A stretch of DNA of 7,105 bases, taken from positions 1-7,105 of the forward strand of contig CAKZKZ010000725.1 in the NCBI GenBank assembly GCA_937124495.1, read 5' to 3'. Under the pieces are notes generated by a model. The model ran no database searches and had not been told where the DNA came from. It saw nothing but the letters and a program-made list of their open reading frames with translations. The translations under genes and the position numbers were made by a program. The DNA is from an uncultured Dokdonia sp. Its GTDB lineage: Bacteria > Bacteroidota > Bacteroidia > Flavobacteriales > Flavobacteriaceae. Below, in pieces: positions 1 to 5,265 of this stretch (position 1 is the stretch's first letter; each line of letters begins with the position of its first letter).

Positions 1-158
1 GAGATGATATGTAATAATCTTAATTAAGACATAATAATATTAATTCGGACATTAATATATGAGATGATATGTAATAACCTTAATTAAGACATAATAATAT
101 TAATTCAGACATTAATATATAAGGTGATATGTAATAATCTTAATTAAGACATATAATA
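1..158. repeat. Tandem repeat of 60-bp AT-rich units
   Basis: Two full 60-bp units (1-60 and 61-120) differ at only two positions (18/78 T to C, 47/107 G to A). A third unit begins at 121 with a changed first four bases, stays close to the others to about 152, and then degenerates into the end of the neighbouring gene. Each unit is itself built from three 20-bp blocks: blocks at 20-39 and 40-59 share TTAATT, GACAT and a TAATA-like end, and the third block (60-79) is more diverged. Each unit also holds the palindrome CTTAATTAAG, which extends to 12 bp (TCTTAATTAAG A) in units 1 and 3. All frames contain stops, so the array is non-coding. It touches the window edge and may continue to the left. 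It lies directly 3' of the deaminase-ATPase gene. Confidence 0.93.
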
Positions 159-1628
159 TTATTTTTTAGAATATATAGTACTTGGTCCTTTTCCTTCTTT
201 TTTTGCCTTTCCAATACTTACTAATTCATTTAAATGCCTTTGAGCAGTTCTTGGGCTCACTCCAGTAATTTCACTATAAGCTTTTGAAGTAAGTGATTCG
301 TGTTGTAATAAATAAGGTAGTGCTCTTAGGCTTTTTGCTGTTGGTTTATTTATATCTTTGTTAGGAATTCTATAAATTGTTGTTTTTAATATATTTCCAT
401 CAAGTTCAAAAGTTGGTTTAGGTAAACCGTAATCTTTTTCCAGTCTACTTAACTCTTCCATTCCAAAGCCTCTTTCTTCAACATATTTCATTTCATGAAA
501 GATATATGCGATTTTTGGATTTCTACTAAAAGAGGGAGCGGTGAAGGAATTTAATTTTTCCATTGGGCTAATTGGTTTTCCTGGACTCGAAACTAAAATT
601 TTATCATCCTCAATTTCAATAAGTACTCTGGCTCCTTGAATGGAATAATCTCTATGAACAATTGCATTCATAATAACTTCCAATATTGCTGAGTAAGAAG
701 ATTCTACATTTTCACTTCTTTGAAATGAGCTTCTTGTAAACCCTTTAGGGAAAATAAACTCAAGATATTCTCCAATTTTCTCTGGAAGTAATATTAAGGG
801 ACCATCAAAATCTTTAATTATTGGATCAAGATTTTCTCTACGTATTGTGAACTTGATTCTTGCTTGTGGAAATTCGGTTGAAGGGTTTTTTCCTAATAAA
901 AGCAAACCAAGACCTGAAGGATTAAGGGTATCTGCTATATCATCATAAACGATAAGCCCCATTTTATTTAAATAACTTATAAACGCCTTACTATCTAATT
1001 TATATGGTAAGTCAATTCTATTAATTAATTCATTTAACGCTTCTTCTGATAAATCATTAAAGTTGTGGTTTTTTAATGGTTCATCAATAGAGTTACTTTC
1101 ATATATTAAATTATTCTCTTTTTCCTTGTAAGCTCTTTGCTCTGCCTGCCTAAAGAATTCTCTATTTGCTTCAGCAATTAACTTCTCGTATTTTCTGTCA
1201 TAATATTCAACTTCTATTTTTTCTTTCTTAATAAGCTTAATTCCTTTTCCAGCTACAGTTGGGTCAGGATCTTGGTGTCCAATAATTATTTTTCCTAAAC
1301 GTGCATTAATAGAACGATAAGCACAACCCTTTTTTGGGGGATTTCGTTTAACACATGGCTCTAACGTTGTGTATAAAATATATCCTGTTAGGTCTACACC
1401 TATATTTTTTCTTTCTAACACAGTAAATTCAGCATGATCTCCGATTCGTAATTCTCCTCGATGAGATTTGTCAAAATACTTTCCATCAGGTGTAACCAAT
1501 ACTGCACCTACTTTTGGGTCTTTTTTGTCAACGTGTTCAGACTTAGATTTATTCATCTCTGAAATGGACAATTGTATATAATCTTCGTGAGAATATTTTT
1601 CGCCACGGATAAATTTCTTTTTTATCAT
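159..1628 (-). CDS. RibD-like deaminase / GHKL ATP-binding / winged-helix fusion protein
   Basis: This 489-residue protein has three parts. Residues about 10-160 match the deaminase half of RibD. They carry the zinc motif H65-A-E67, then P91-C92 and C102 with the long spacing typical of RibD, and the downstream signature G-x-QDPDP-x-VAGKGI (117-130). Residues about 190-430 resemble the C-terminal region of RecG-like/AlbA_2-associated proteins (COG2865, HATPase_c_4). There is an LLLLGK-P segment near 242, an N-box with E317 and N321 followed by HRDY (325-328), an SSPG turn (347-350) and ERGFG (385-389). Residues about 435-489 look like a winged helix. The usual AlbA_2 Schlafen-type domain is absent, with the deaminase in its place. 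ATG at 1628 is the first in-frame start; no ribosome binding site is evident, which is normal for this phylum. The deaminase substrate is unknown: riboflavin precursor, free nucleotide or nucleic acid are all possible. A defence or regulatory role is inference. Confidence 0.88.
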   Translation of the reverse strand: MIKKKFIRGEKYSHEDYIQLSISEMNKSKSEHVDKKDPKVGAVLVTPDGKYFDKSHRGELRIGDHAEFTVLERKNIGVDLTGYILYTTLEPCVKRNPPKKGCAYRSINARLGKIIIGHQDPDPTVAGKGIKLIKKEKIEVEYYDRKYEKLIAEANREFFRQAEQRAYKEKENNLIYESNSIDEPLKNHNFNDLSEEALNELINRIDLPYKLDSKAFISYLNKMGLIVYDDIADTLNPSGLGLLLLGKNPSTEFPQARIKFTIRRENLDPIIKDFDGPLILLPEKIGEYLEFIFPKGFTRSSFQRSENVESSYSAILEVIMNAIVHRDYSIQGARVLIEIEDDKILVSSPGKPISPMEKLNSFTAPSFSRNPKIAYIFHEMKYVEERGFGMEELSRLEKDYGLPKPTFELDGNILKTTIYRIPNKDINKPTAKSLRALPYLLQHESLTSKAYSEITGVSPRTAQRHLNELVSIGKAKKEGKGPSTIYSKK

Positions 1629-1646
1629 AATGTAAATATATGCATC

Positions 1647-1820
1647 TTAATAAAAAAGATGAATTTTTTTTGCTTGTATATAATACGTAGTAAATTCCTT
1701 TTCCAAATACCATGTTAATCCGCCAGCATTCCAATGATCGTGGAAATTCAAGGAATAGGCATCGATACAAATTTTCTTCAAATCGATAATGTCTGTTATA
1801 GATGCTTTCTTTAATTCCAA
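1647..1820 (-). pseudogene. GNAT acetyltransferase, N-terminal remnant
   Basis: A 57-codon minus-strand frame from TTG at 1820 begins MELKKASITDIIDLKKI and continues with CIDAYSLNF, a DHWNAGGL motif and WYLEKEF. I recognise this as the start of a GNAT-fold N-acetyltransferase: the first strand, helix 1, and the GL-x-WYL-x-x-F segment before helix 2. The resemblance stops after residue 43 (about position 1692). The frame then runs through unrelated AT-rich codons to TAA at 1647. The acetyl-CoA binding part of about 100 residues is missing, so the gene is dead. The TTG may be a decayed ATG. The break lies only about 64 bp upstream of the deaminase-ATPase start codon, which suggests that gene arrived by insertion or by a deletion that joined the two. 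The rest of the GNAT is not in the window. Confidence 0.72.
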
Positions 1821-1857
1821 TGATGGGTTTTTAGTTTGTTGTTAACAATCAGCTATC

Positions 1858-2838
1858 TTATTCCATAGAAATAGCTCTCCAAACACCTCCGTAAATTTCA
1901 TCTTCGGTTCCAAATGAAAGGGTAGCGTTTATGTTTTTAGGAGACCCAGAAAGCGCTTCAATTTTGAATCCAGAAACGGGTACCCAGTTTGTGAACTCAT
2001 TATAAACCGTCAATGGACGTTCTGTATTGGAAGCGTCAAGTTGCCCCAATTTATAAATAACAGAGTAGAAAGGACCTACATCTCCTGTATCTTCAGAAGC
2101 TGCTGCCCATATTCCGCCTTCAGTATCAATATGAAGATCTGTAATGTCTCTTTTATTCTTTTCATTGGTCCAGTTGCCAGGTGCATTTACGGTGATGCCT
2201 TCCATCCCTGCATCATTACATGTTAATTCATGTGTAGATAAATTATAAATTCCCCAGTTGATATTTCCTCTAGGATTGATCTCAGATCCTCCACGTTCTG
2301 CGAACATCAATATTCTTTCCGATTCGTTATACGGCAAACAAGCCATAGATTCGTACTGGTCACCGACTACTCCGGGACTATTGATATGCTTTAAGGGGAG
2401 TTTGGTTATTCCTAAAACCTTCGCAGTAAGTGTCGTTGTGTCCACTTGAATGTGAAAAATTCTTCCTAGGTTTCCTTCCCAATTTCCAGATTCTGCTATA
2501 AAATATTCATTAGTGGTTCCTGGGATTTTACAAATACTTTCTAGATCGCTTGATTTTCCTTCTTCCCCCCAGTCAGAAATACGAATAGGAGATACTTGGA
2601 TGGTCTCATCTGTGACTTCAATCATAGCGAGTCGAACTCCTTCTTTAAAGTTTTTTATATCATACACCACCATATATGATTGGTCGCTTAATGTTCCCAT
2701 ACCACTGGAACCACCACCTAGCTTTAGCGGTTGAATCCCTTGAGAAATGGATACTATTGACTGAGCCGTTTTACATGAGCTGATTTGAAACAAGAGAATA
2801 CACAACAGAGGCAGAAAGACTAGTTTTTTAAAGCACAT
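1858..2838 (-). CDS. Beta-propeller lipoprotein, phytase-like/SdiA-regulated type
   Basis: The 326-residue product begins with a basic N-terminus (K4, K5), a hydrophobic stretch and the lipobox I19-S-S-C22, so it should be lipidated and exported. The mature part shows recurrent blade-like motifs: SDLESI (97-102) with AESG (115-118), YESMA (162-166) with AERGG (180-184), DITDLHID near 231-238, KIEALS (292-297) and a final FGTEDEIYGG (309-318). The pattern of an acidic-residue-plus-E repeat and a closing TxDE-x-GG motif fits the esterase-like-activity-of-phytase and SdiA-regulated beta-propeller families. Enzyme activity and substrate cannot be read from the sequence. ATG at 2838 is chosen because it places the signal peptide at the N-terminus. 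The gene stands alone, with a decayed GNAT gene downstream and repeat copy A upstream. Confidence 0.78.
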   Translation of the reverse strand: MCFKKLVFLPLLCILLFQISSCKTAQSIVSISQGIQPLKLGGGSSGMGTLSDQSYMVVYDIKNFKEGVRLAMIEVTDETIQVSPIRISDWGEEGKSSDLESICKIPGTTNEYFIAESGNWEGNLGRIFHIQVDTTTLTAKVLGITKLPLKHINSPGVVGDQYESMACLPYNESERILMFAERGGSEINPRGNINWGIYNLSTHELTCNDAGMEGITVNAPGNWTNEKNKRDITDLHIDTEGGIWAAASEDTGDVGPFYSVIYKLGQLDASNTERPLTVYNEFTNWVPVSGFKIEALSGSPKNINATLSFGTEDEIYGGVWRAISME

Positions 2839-2921
2839 GATATTGAAGTTGAGTTCGTTTATTTAGAAAACTAAGTTACTGAATATTTCATGCTTTGTTC
2901 TTACTTACAAGTAATAGCTAT

Positions 2922-3012
2922 AACTATCGTACGATTGTATCGTTTGATTTAGTGAGTAAAAAACTATGTAAAGGTACGCTAGCGTTTGGAACGCGATACA
3001 ATCGCGCACCAG
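2922..3012. repeat. Intergenic palindromic repeat, copy A (short form)
   Basis: The left end has the hairpin ACGAT-TGT-ATCGT (2931-2943) and the right end has CGCGAT-ACA-ATCGCG (2992-3006). The cores CGATTGTATCG and CGATACAATCG are exact 11-bp inverted copies of one another. The right half (about 2965-3012) matches copies B and C, including the TGTAAAGG block and GGAACGCGATAC. About 40 bp of the middle found in B and C is absent. The 10-bp palindrome ACGCTAGCGT lies at about 2976-2985. The element fills the gap between the protease stop codon and the lipoprotein start and is in the same orientation as B and C. Confidence 0.82.
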
Positions 3013-3029
3013 AGGATGTTGTACACAGG

Positions 3030-3776
3030 TCATTTTATATTTTCCTCTATCCACTTCTTATGAAAGCTAATTCGAGCGTAATATTCAGTAACTCCATAAA
3101 TACCTCCTTTTCCATTATCTTGTTGATGAGAGCTAACACCTACGATATACCTCACATCATCTACATCAATGAAAGCAGGTCCACCGCTATCACCAGGTCC
3201 ACTTACTCCTTCTAATTCTGTTGTATTTGCTGATTCTGGGCTATCAAAACTAAAAATTACCCATTGGTCATCTGTTTCATCTATCTTATTAGTTGCTCCA
3301 CGTGTAATTTTATCCCATTTTTGAGGGCCTGTTAACCCAGTGCCAAAATCTCCTCTACCAACAATCGTTATTTGTTTCCCTTTTTCGTCTTGTTCATCGT
3401 ATATCTTAGCAAAAGGAATATGTGTTATATTTCCCTTAATTTGAATTAAGGCAATATCATTTTCTATAGATGCTTCGCTTATTTGGTAGTTTGGGTGTAG
3501 TATTACTTTTTCTACATCATATTGTTTATGATCAATACTAACTTGAGGTATTTTTCCATTTTCTAATTCTTCCTGTACTAAAATAGCTGCATGTGCTGCT
3601 GTTACAACCCAATTTTCTTTAATTAAAGTAGCTTCCCCATCTGATAGATGACAAATTTGAGGATATTTTTTCCCTAATTCTATAAATTGTTCATCTGGTA
3701 CATCGTGACGAACGATTAAACTCATTAATGAAAATGACATCATTAGAAATAATATGATTGAGCGAACTCTTTTCAT
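3030..3776 (-). CDS. Exported trypsin-fold (S1) serine protease
   Basis: The 248-residue protein has an N-terminal signal sequence (basic MKRVR, hydrophobic to about residue 20) with no lipobox, so it is probably secreted or periplasmic. The chymotrypsin-fold catalytic triad is visible: H62 in VVTAAH, D107 in ENDIAL and S197 in GPGDSGGP. The residue at the S1-pocket position (trypsin Asp189 equivalent, six before the serine) appears to be V191, so cleavage after Lys or Arg is not expected. C42 is the only cysteine, so the usual disulfides are missing. The segment VRHDVPDEQF (22-31) before the core resembles the N-terminal lead of flavobacterial S1 proteases, possibly a short propeptide. ATG at 3776 starts directly at the signal peptide. 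The gene is bracketed by repeat copies A and B and has no operon partner. Confidence 0.92.
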   Translation of the reverse strand: MKRVRSIILFLMMSFSLMSLIVRHDVPDEQFIELGKKYPQICHLSDGEATLIKENWVVTAAHAAILVQEELENGKIPQVSIDHKQYDVEKVILHPNYQISEASIENDIALIQIKGNITHIPFAKIYDEQDEKGKQITIVGRGDFGTGLTGPQKWDKITRGATNKIDETDDQWVIFSFDSPESANTTELEGVSGPGDSGGPAFIDVDDVRYIVGVSSHQQDNGKGGIYGVTEYYARISFHKKWIEENIK

Positions 3777-3805
3777 TTTTATGTTAGTTTTAAATTTTAA
3801 TAACT

Positions 3806-3937
3806 CTAGCTACCGCACGATTGTATCGTGTGGTTTATGTAATAGTATCATCTAAATACAATACTAATTATTTTTTGTTAGTTGGAAACCCTGTAAAGGT
3901 ATGCTAACTTTTGGAACGCGATACCATTTCGTACCTG
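3806..3937. repeat. Intergenic palindromic repeat, copy B
   Basis: The left end folds as CCGCACGAT-TGT-ATCGTGTGG (3813-3833), a 9-bp stem with one G-T pair. The right end (about 3915-3937) starts GGAACGCGATACC but its second arm has decayed to ATTTCGTACC, so its hairpin is weakened. It aligns with copy C along its whole length, including TGTAAAGG and the CTAGCTACCGC left border. An extra internal hairpin TAGTAT...ATACTA sits at 3843-3866. It occupies the spacer between the protease start codon and the VOC gene stop codon, in the same orientation as A and C. Confidence 0.85.
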
Positions 3938-3964
3938 TGGGGGATCATTATTAGATGAATAATA

Positions 3965-4390
3965 TTAATTTTCTGTCCCATAATTTATTTTCCAATTAAT
4001 TCCAAATTGATCAATACACTGACCATAGTACGACCCCCAGAATGTTAAACCTGCAGGCACTTTTATTTGCCCATTTTCAGAAAGTTTTTCAAATATTCGG
4101 TCAACTTCTTCTTTGCTATTAGCATGAATGATAAGGGAAAAGGTTTTGTATTTTATCATTTCTTTATAGGCTAATGAATTGTCTGAGCCATTTAACATAG
4201 TTTCATTGCTTATAGGTAAGGTGGCATGCATAATTTTTTCATCAGATTCTTGAAAAAGATTTTTGTCGGACTTTGGTATGTCTCCATATTTACTCATATG
4301 ACTGATTTCTTTCCGAAAGACTGATTCATAAAAATTAAATGCTTCTTCGCAATTTCCGTCAAAGTAGATGTATGGATTTATGGTTATCAT
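3965..4390 (-). CDS. VOC-fold protein, PhnB/YjdN-like
   Basis: The 141-residue product begins MITINPYIYFDGNCEEAF, the standard opening of PhnB/YjdN-type (COG2764) members of the vicinal oxygen chelate superfamily. It ends with the usual VPAGLTFWG (111-119) and a DQFGINW motif (127-133). These cytoplasmic dimers of beta-alpha-beta-beta-beta modules include glyoxalase-like and resistance proteins. The substrate of this one is unknown, and the classical metal-binding His/Glu set is not obvious. The frame stays open upstream to 4528, but those 46 extra codons are not part of the family and run through an insertion-sequence-derived hairpin, so the start is set at ATG 4390. No ribosome binding site is seen. 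Repeat copies B and C lie on either side. Confidence 0.88.
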   Translation of the reverse strand: MITINPYIYFDGNCEEAFNFYESVFRKEISHMSKYGDIPKSDKNLFQESDEKIMHATLPISNETMLNGSDNSLAYKEMIKYKTFSLIIHANSKEEVDRIFEKLSENGQIKVPAGLTFWGSYYGQCIDQFGINWKINYGTEN

Positions 4391-4434
4391 AGAATTTAAT
4401 TTTTGAAGATTTATTTTTTCTGCTTGCTGATAAA

Positions 4435-4488
4435 GGTGTCGAATATAGGCAGTTGCGTAGTTTAAGGTTAGTTTAGCAAGTAGACACC
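4435..4488. repeat. Short inverted repeat GGTGTC/GACACC next to the IS remnant
   Basis: GGTGTC at 4435-4440 is matched by GACACC at 4483-4488, enclosing about 42 bp just upstream of the VOC gene. The stretch lies between the VOC start and the transposase remnant at 4604. It may be part of the left terminus of the broken insertion sequence. Six-base matches can occur by chance, and I cannot define the true IS end. Confidence 0.3.
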
Positions 4489-4491
4489 AAA

Positions 4492-4565
4492 CTGAAAATC
4501 CGAAAGGATTTTCAGAAGTAGGCGACAATAAGCAATTACTTATAGCTATTGTGCCTGTAGCACAA
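4492..4565. other. Dense hairpin cluster between VOC gene and IS remnant
   Basis: Three stem-loops lie close together. CTGAAAATCC-GAAA-GGATTTTCAG (4492-4515) is a perfect 10-bp stem with a GAAA tetraloop when read on the plus strand. Positions 4521-4555 fold as GGC-ACAAT-AGC against GCT-ATTGT-GCC with two single-base bulges and an 11-nt loop. TTGTGC-CTGTA-GCACAA (4549-4565) overlaps and competes with the second stem. On the minus strand these would lie in the leader of the VOC gene. On the plus strand they precede the transposase start by 40-110 bp. They are probably the subterminal part of the insertion sequence, and a regulatory role for the VOC gene is possible. Confidence 0.75.
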
Positions 4566-4603
4566 GTATTAACTAAAGATAGTATTATTCTTTAACTTGT
4601 TGT

Positions 4604-4699
4604 ATGCAAGGAATTAAGATTCATCAAGAGAAGTTATTTAATAATTTTCAATTAAATAACCGAGTTCCATCGAGTAATTTCTATCGTCGTTTAAAATAA
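4604..4699 (+). pseudogene. IS1182-family transposase, N-terminal fragment
   Basis: A plus-strand frame of 31 codons starts at ATG 4604. It opens MQGIKIHQEKLFNNFQL and continues NNRVPSSNFYRRLK before TAA at 4697. I recognise the M-Q-G-x-K...Q-E-K-L-F-x-x-F-Q-L...R-V-P...N-F-Y-R-x-L opening of IS1182-type transposases, which are normally several hundred residues long with a DDE catalytic core. Everything after the first 31 residues is absent, and the following DNA shows no related frame. It is therefore a dead fragment left by deletion of an insertion sequence. It is the only coding remnant in this window on the plus strand. Its promoter and IS left end should lie within about 4435-4603. Confidence 0.72.
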
Positions 4700-4710
4700 G
4701 TACTACACTT

Positions 4711-4740
4711 AGATTTTTTTATATGAACAAACAAAAATCT
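4711..4740. other. AT-rich hairpin 3' of the transposase fragment
   Basis: AGATTTTT (4711-4718) and AAAAATCT (4733-4740) form an exact 8-bp stem with a 14-nt loop, starting 11 bp after the transposase fragment stop. It lies directly before repeat copy C. There is no following T-run, so a terminator call is not supported. It may be part of the other end of the deleted insertion sequence. Confidence 0.4.
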
Positions 4741-4745
4741 GTTAC

Positions 4746-4875
4746 CTAGCTACCGCAAGATTGTATCGTGTGGTTTGTTACAATACCTTTTAAATAGAAC
4801 ACTAGCTATTTTTTGTCAGTAGGACACTATGTAAAGGGAGGCTGGCTTTTGGTACGCGATACCATCGCGCACCAG
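4746..4875. repeat. Intergenic palindromic repeat, copy C
   Basis: This is a full-length copy of the A/B/C element. The left end CCGCAAGAT-TGT-ATCGTGTGG has one change that breaks a base pair. The right end GGTACGCGAT-ACC-ATCGCGCACC (4851-4873) is intact, a 9-bp stem with one A-C mismatch and a 3-nt loop. The left and right palindromes are inverted relatives of each other. The layout of two imperfect palindromes facing each other across about 85 bp resembles BIME/REP pairs mobilised by REP-associated tyrosine transposases, or a MITE. No transposase for it is present in the window. Confidence 0.85.
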
Positions 4876-4970
4876 CAGAGGTTATAGAGTGTTAAGACTT
4901 TCTAACATGTATAAACGTCTCCCTCGCTCCCGCCAGTTTTGAGAGTGATCCAATGAATTAATAAGTATGT

Positions 4971-4999
4971 AAAAGCTATGATTATAAGTCATAGTTTTT
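4971..4999. terminator. Bidirectional terminator-like hairpin
   Basis: CTATGA (4976-4981) and TCATAG (4989-4994) form a 6-bp stem with a 7-nt loop, preceded by AAAAG and followed by TTTTT. The arrangement could stop transcription on either strand, but the stem is AT-rich and weak. No gene ends close by; the nearest minus-strand gene stops at 5266. It may belong to the inverted-repeat element in which it lies. Confidence 0.35.
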
Positions 5000-5200
5000 G
5001 GTATTTTAGAGTAATAAGTAGGGAATCTAAATTTCATAACAACTCTGTCGTTTCTGGATTTGCAATAGAAGTTACAGAATGAAAATATTTATGTGCTAGA
5101 AGCTTTACAGAAGATTATACGATAGTAGAGATTTATGAGGGAGCTTATACTATAAATTTCTTACTCATACCTCCACCAGTTACAAACTGGCGGGAGCGGT

Positions 5201-5242
5201 GAAATTCCGAAGAAATTTCCAAGTAAGCGAGAACCTAGCAAT
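5201..5242. repeat. Second copy of the IS-proximal hairpin motif
   Basis: This stretch aligns with 4494-4536 in the same orientation. Both have GAAA-x-TCCGAA, then a TTTC arm that closes a hairpin, then AAGTA-x-GCGA and AGCAAT. By eye about three quarters of the aligned positions agree, with three gapped positions. GAAATT...AATTTC closes the stem here. The first copy lies upstream of an IS1182-type transposase fragment. This one lies 24 bp from the stop codon of the small lipoprotein gene and has no transposase next to it. Confidence 0.55.
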
Positions 5243-5265
5243 AGGACACGTTGTTGTGTAATGTT

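Larger units (their letters stand above)
4876..5265. other. Gene-free region bounded inside by a 15-bp inverted repeat
   Basis: CGCTCCCGCCAGTTT (4925-4939) and AAACTGGCGGGAGCG (5184-5198) are exact inverted copies, GC-rich against an AT-rich background, and enclose 244 bp. I find no credible gene inside: the longest plus-strand frame is a few dozen codons with no recognisable motif. The enclosed DNA has further hairpins, including AGTAGAGATTTAT (5124-5136) pairing imperfectly with 5152-5165. The right arm can also fold locally, CCAGTT-ACA-AACTGG at 5176-5190. No target-site duplication is visible at the outer edges. It could be a small non-autonomous mobile element or a structured RNA. Confidence 0.6.

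Noticed and set aside
1..158. CRISPR array
   Set aside because: The whole 60-bp unit repeats, with no variable spacers between constant repeats, and no cas gene is present.
1549..1770. 73-residue minus-strand reading frame
   Set aside because: It overlaps the start of the fusion gene in another frame and reads the GNAT remnant out of frame; the correct frame gives recognisable GNAT sequence.
1839..1848. TTGTTAACAA palindrome downstream of the propeller lipoprotein as a terminator
   Set aside because: It is a 10-bp loopless AT-rich palindrome without a T-run, too weak to call.
2041..2734. Three small plus-strand reading frames
   Set aside because: All are antisense to the propeller lipoprotein and show no family resemblance.
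2895..3215. 106-residue plus-strand reading frame
   Set aside because: It covers repeat copy A and the antisense of the protease C-terminus, and has no recognisable motif.
4391..4528. 46-residue N-terminal extension of the VOC protein (start at 4528)
   Set aside because: The VOC family begins at MITINPYIYF. The extra codons run through a perfect hairpin and IS-derived DNA, so the open frame is probably fortuitous.
2922..4875. Integron attC sites
   Set aside because: The layout of one gene per repeat is suggestive, but the repeats have self-folding ends and no clear RYYYAAC/GTTRRRY core boxes, and no integron integrase is in view.
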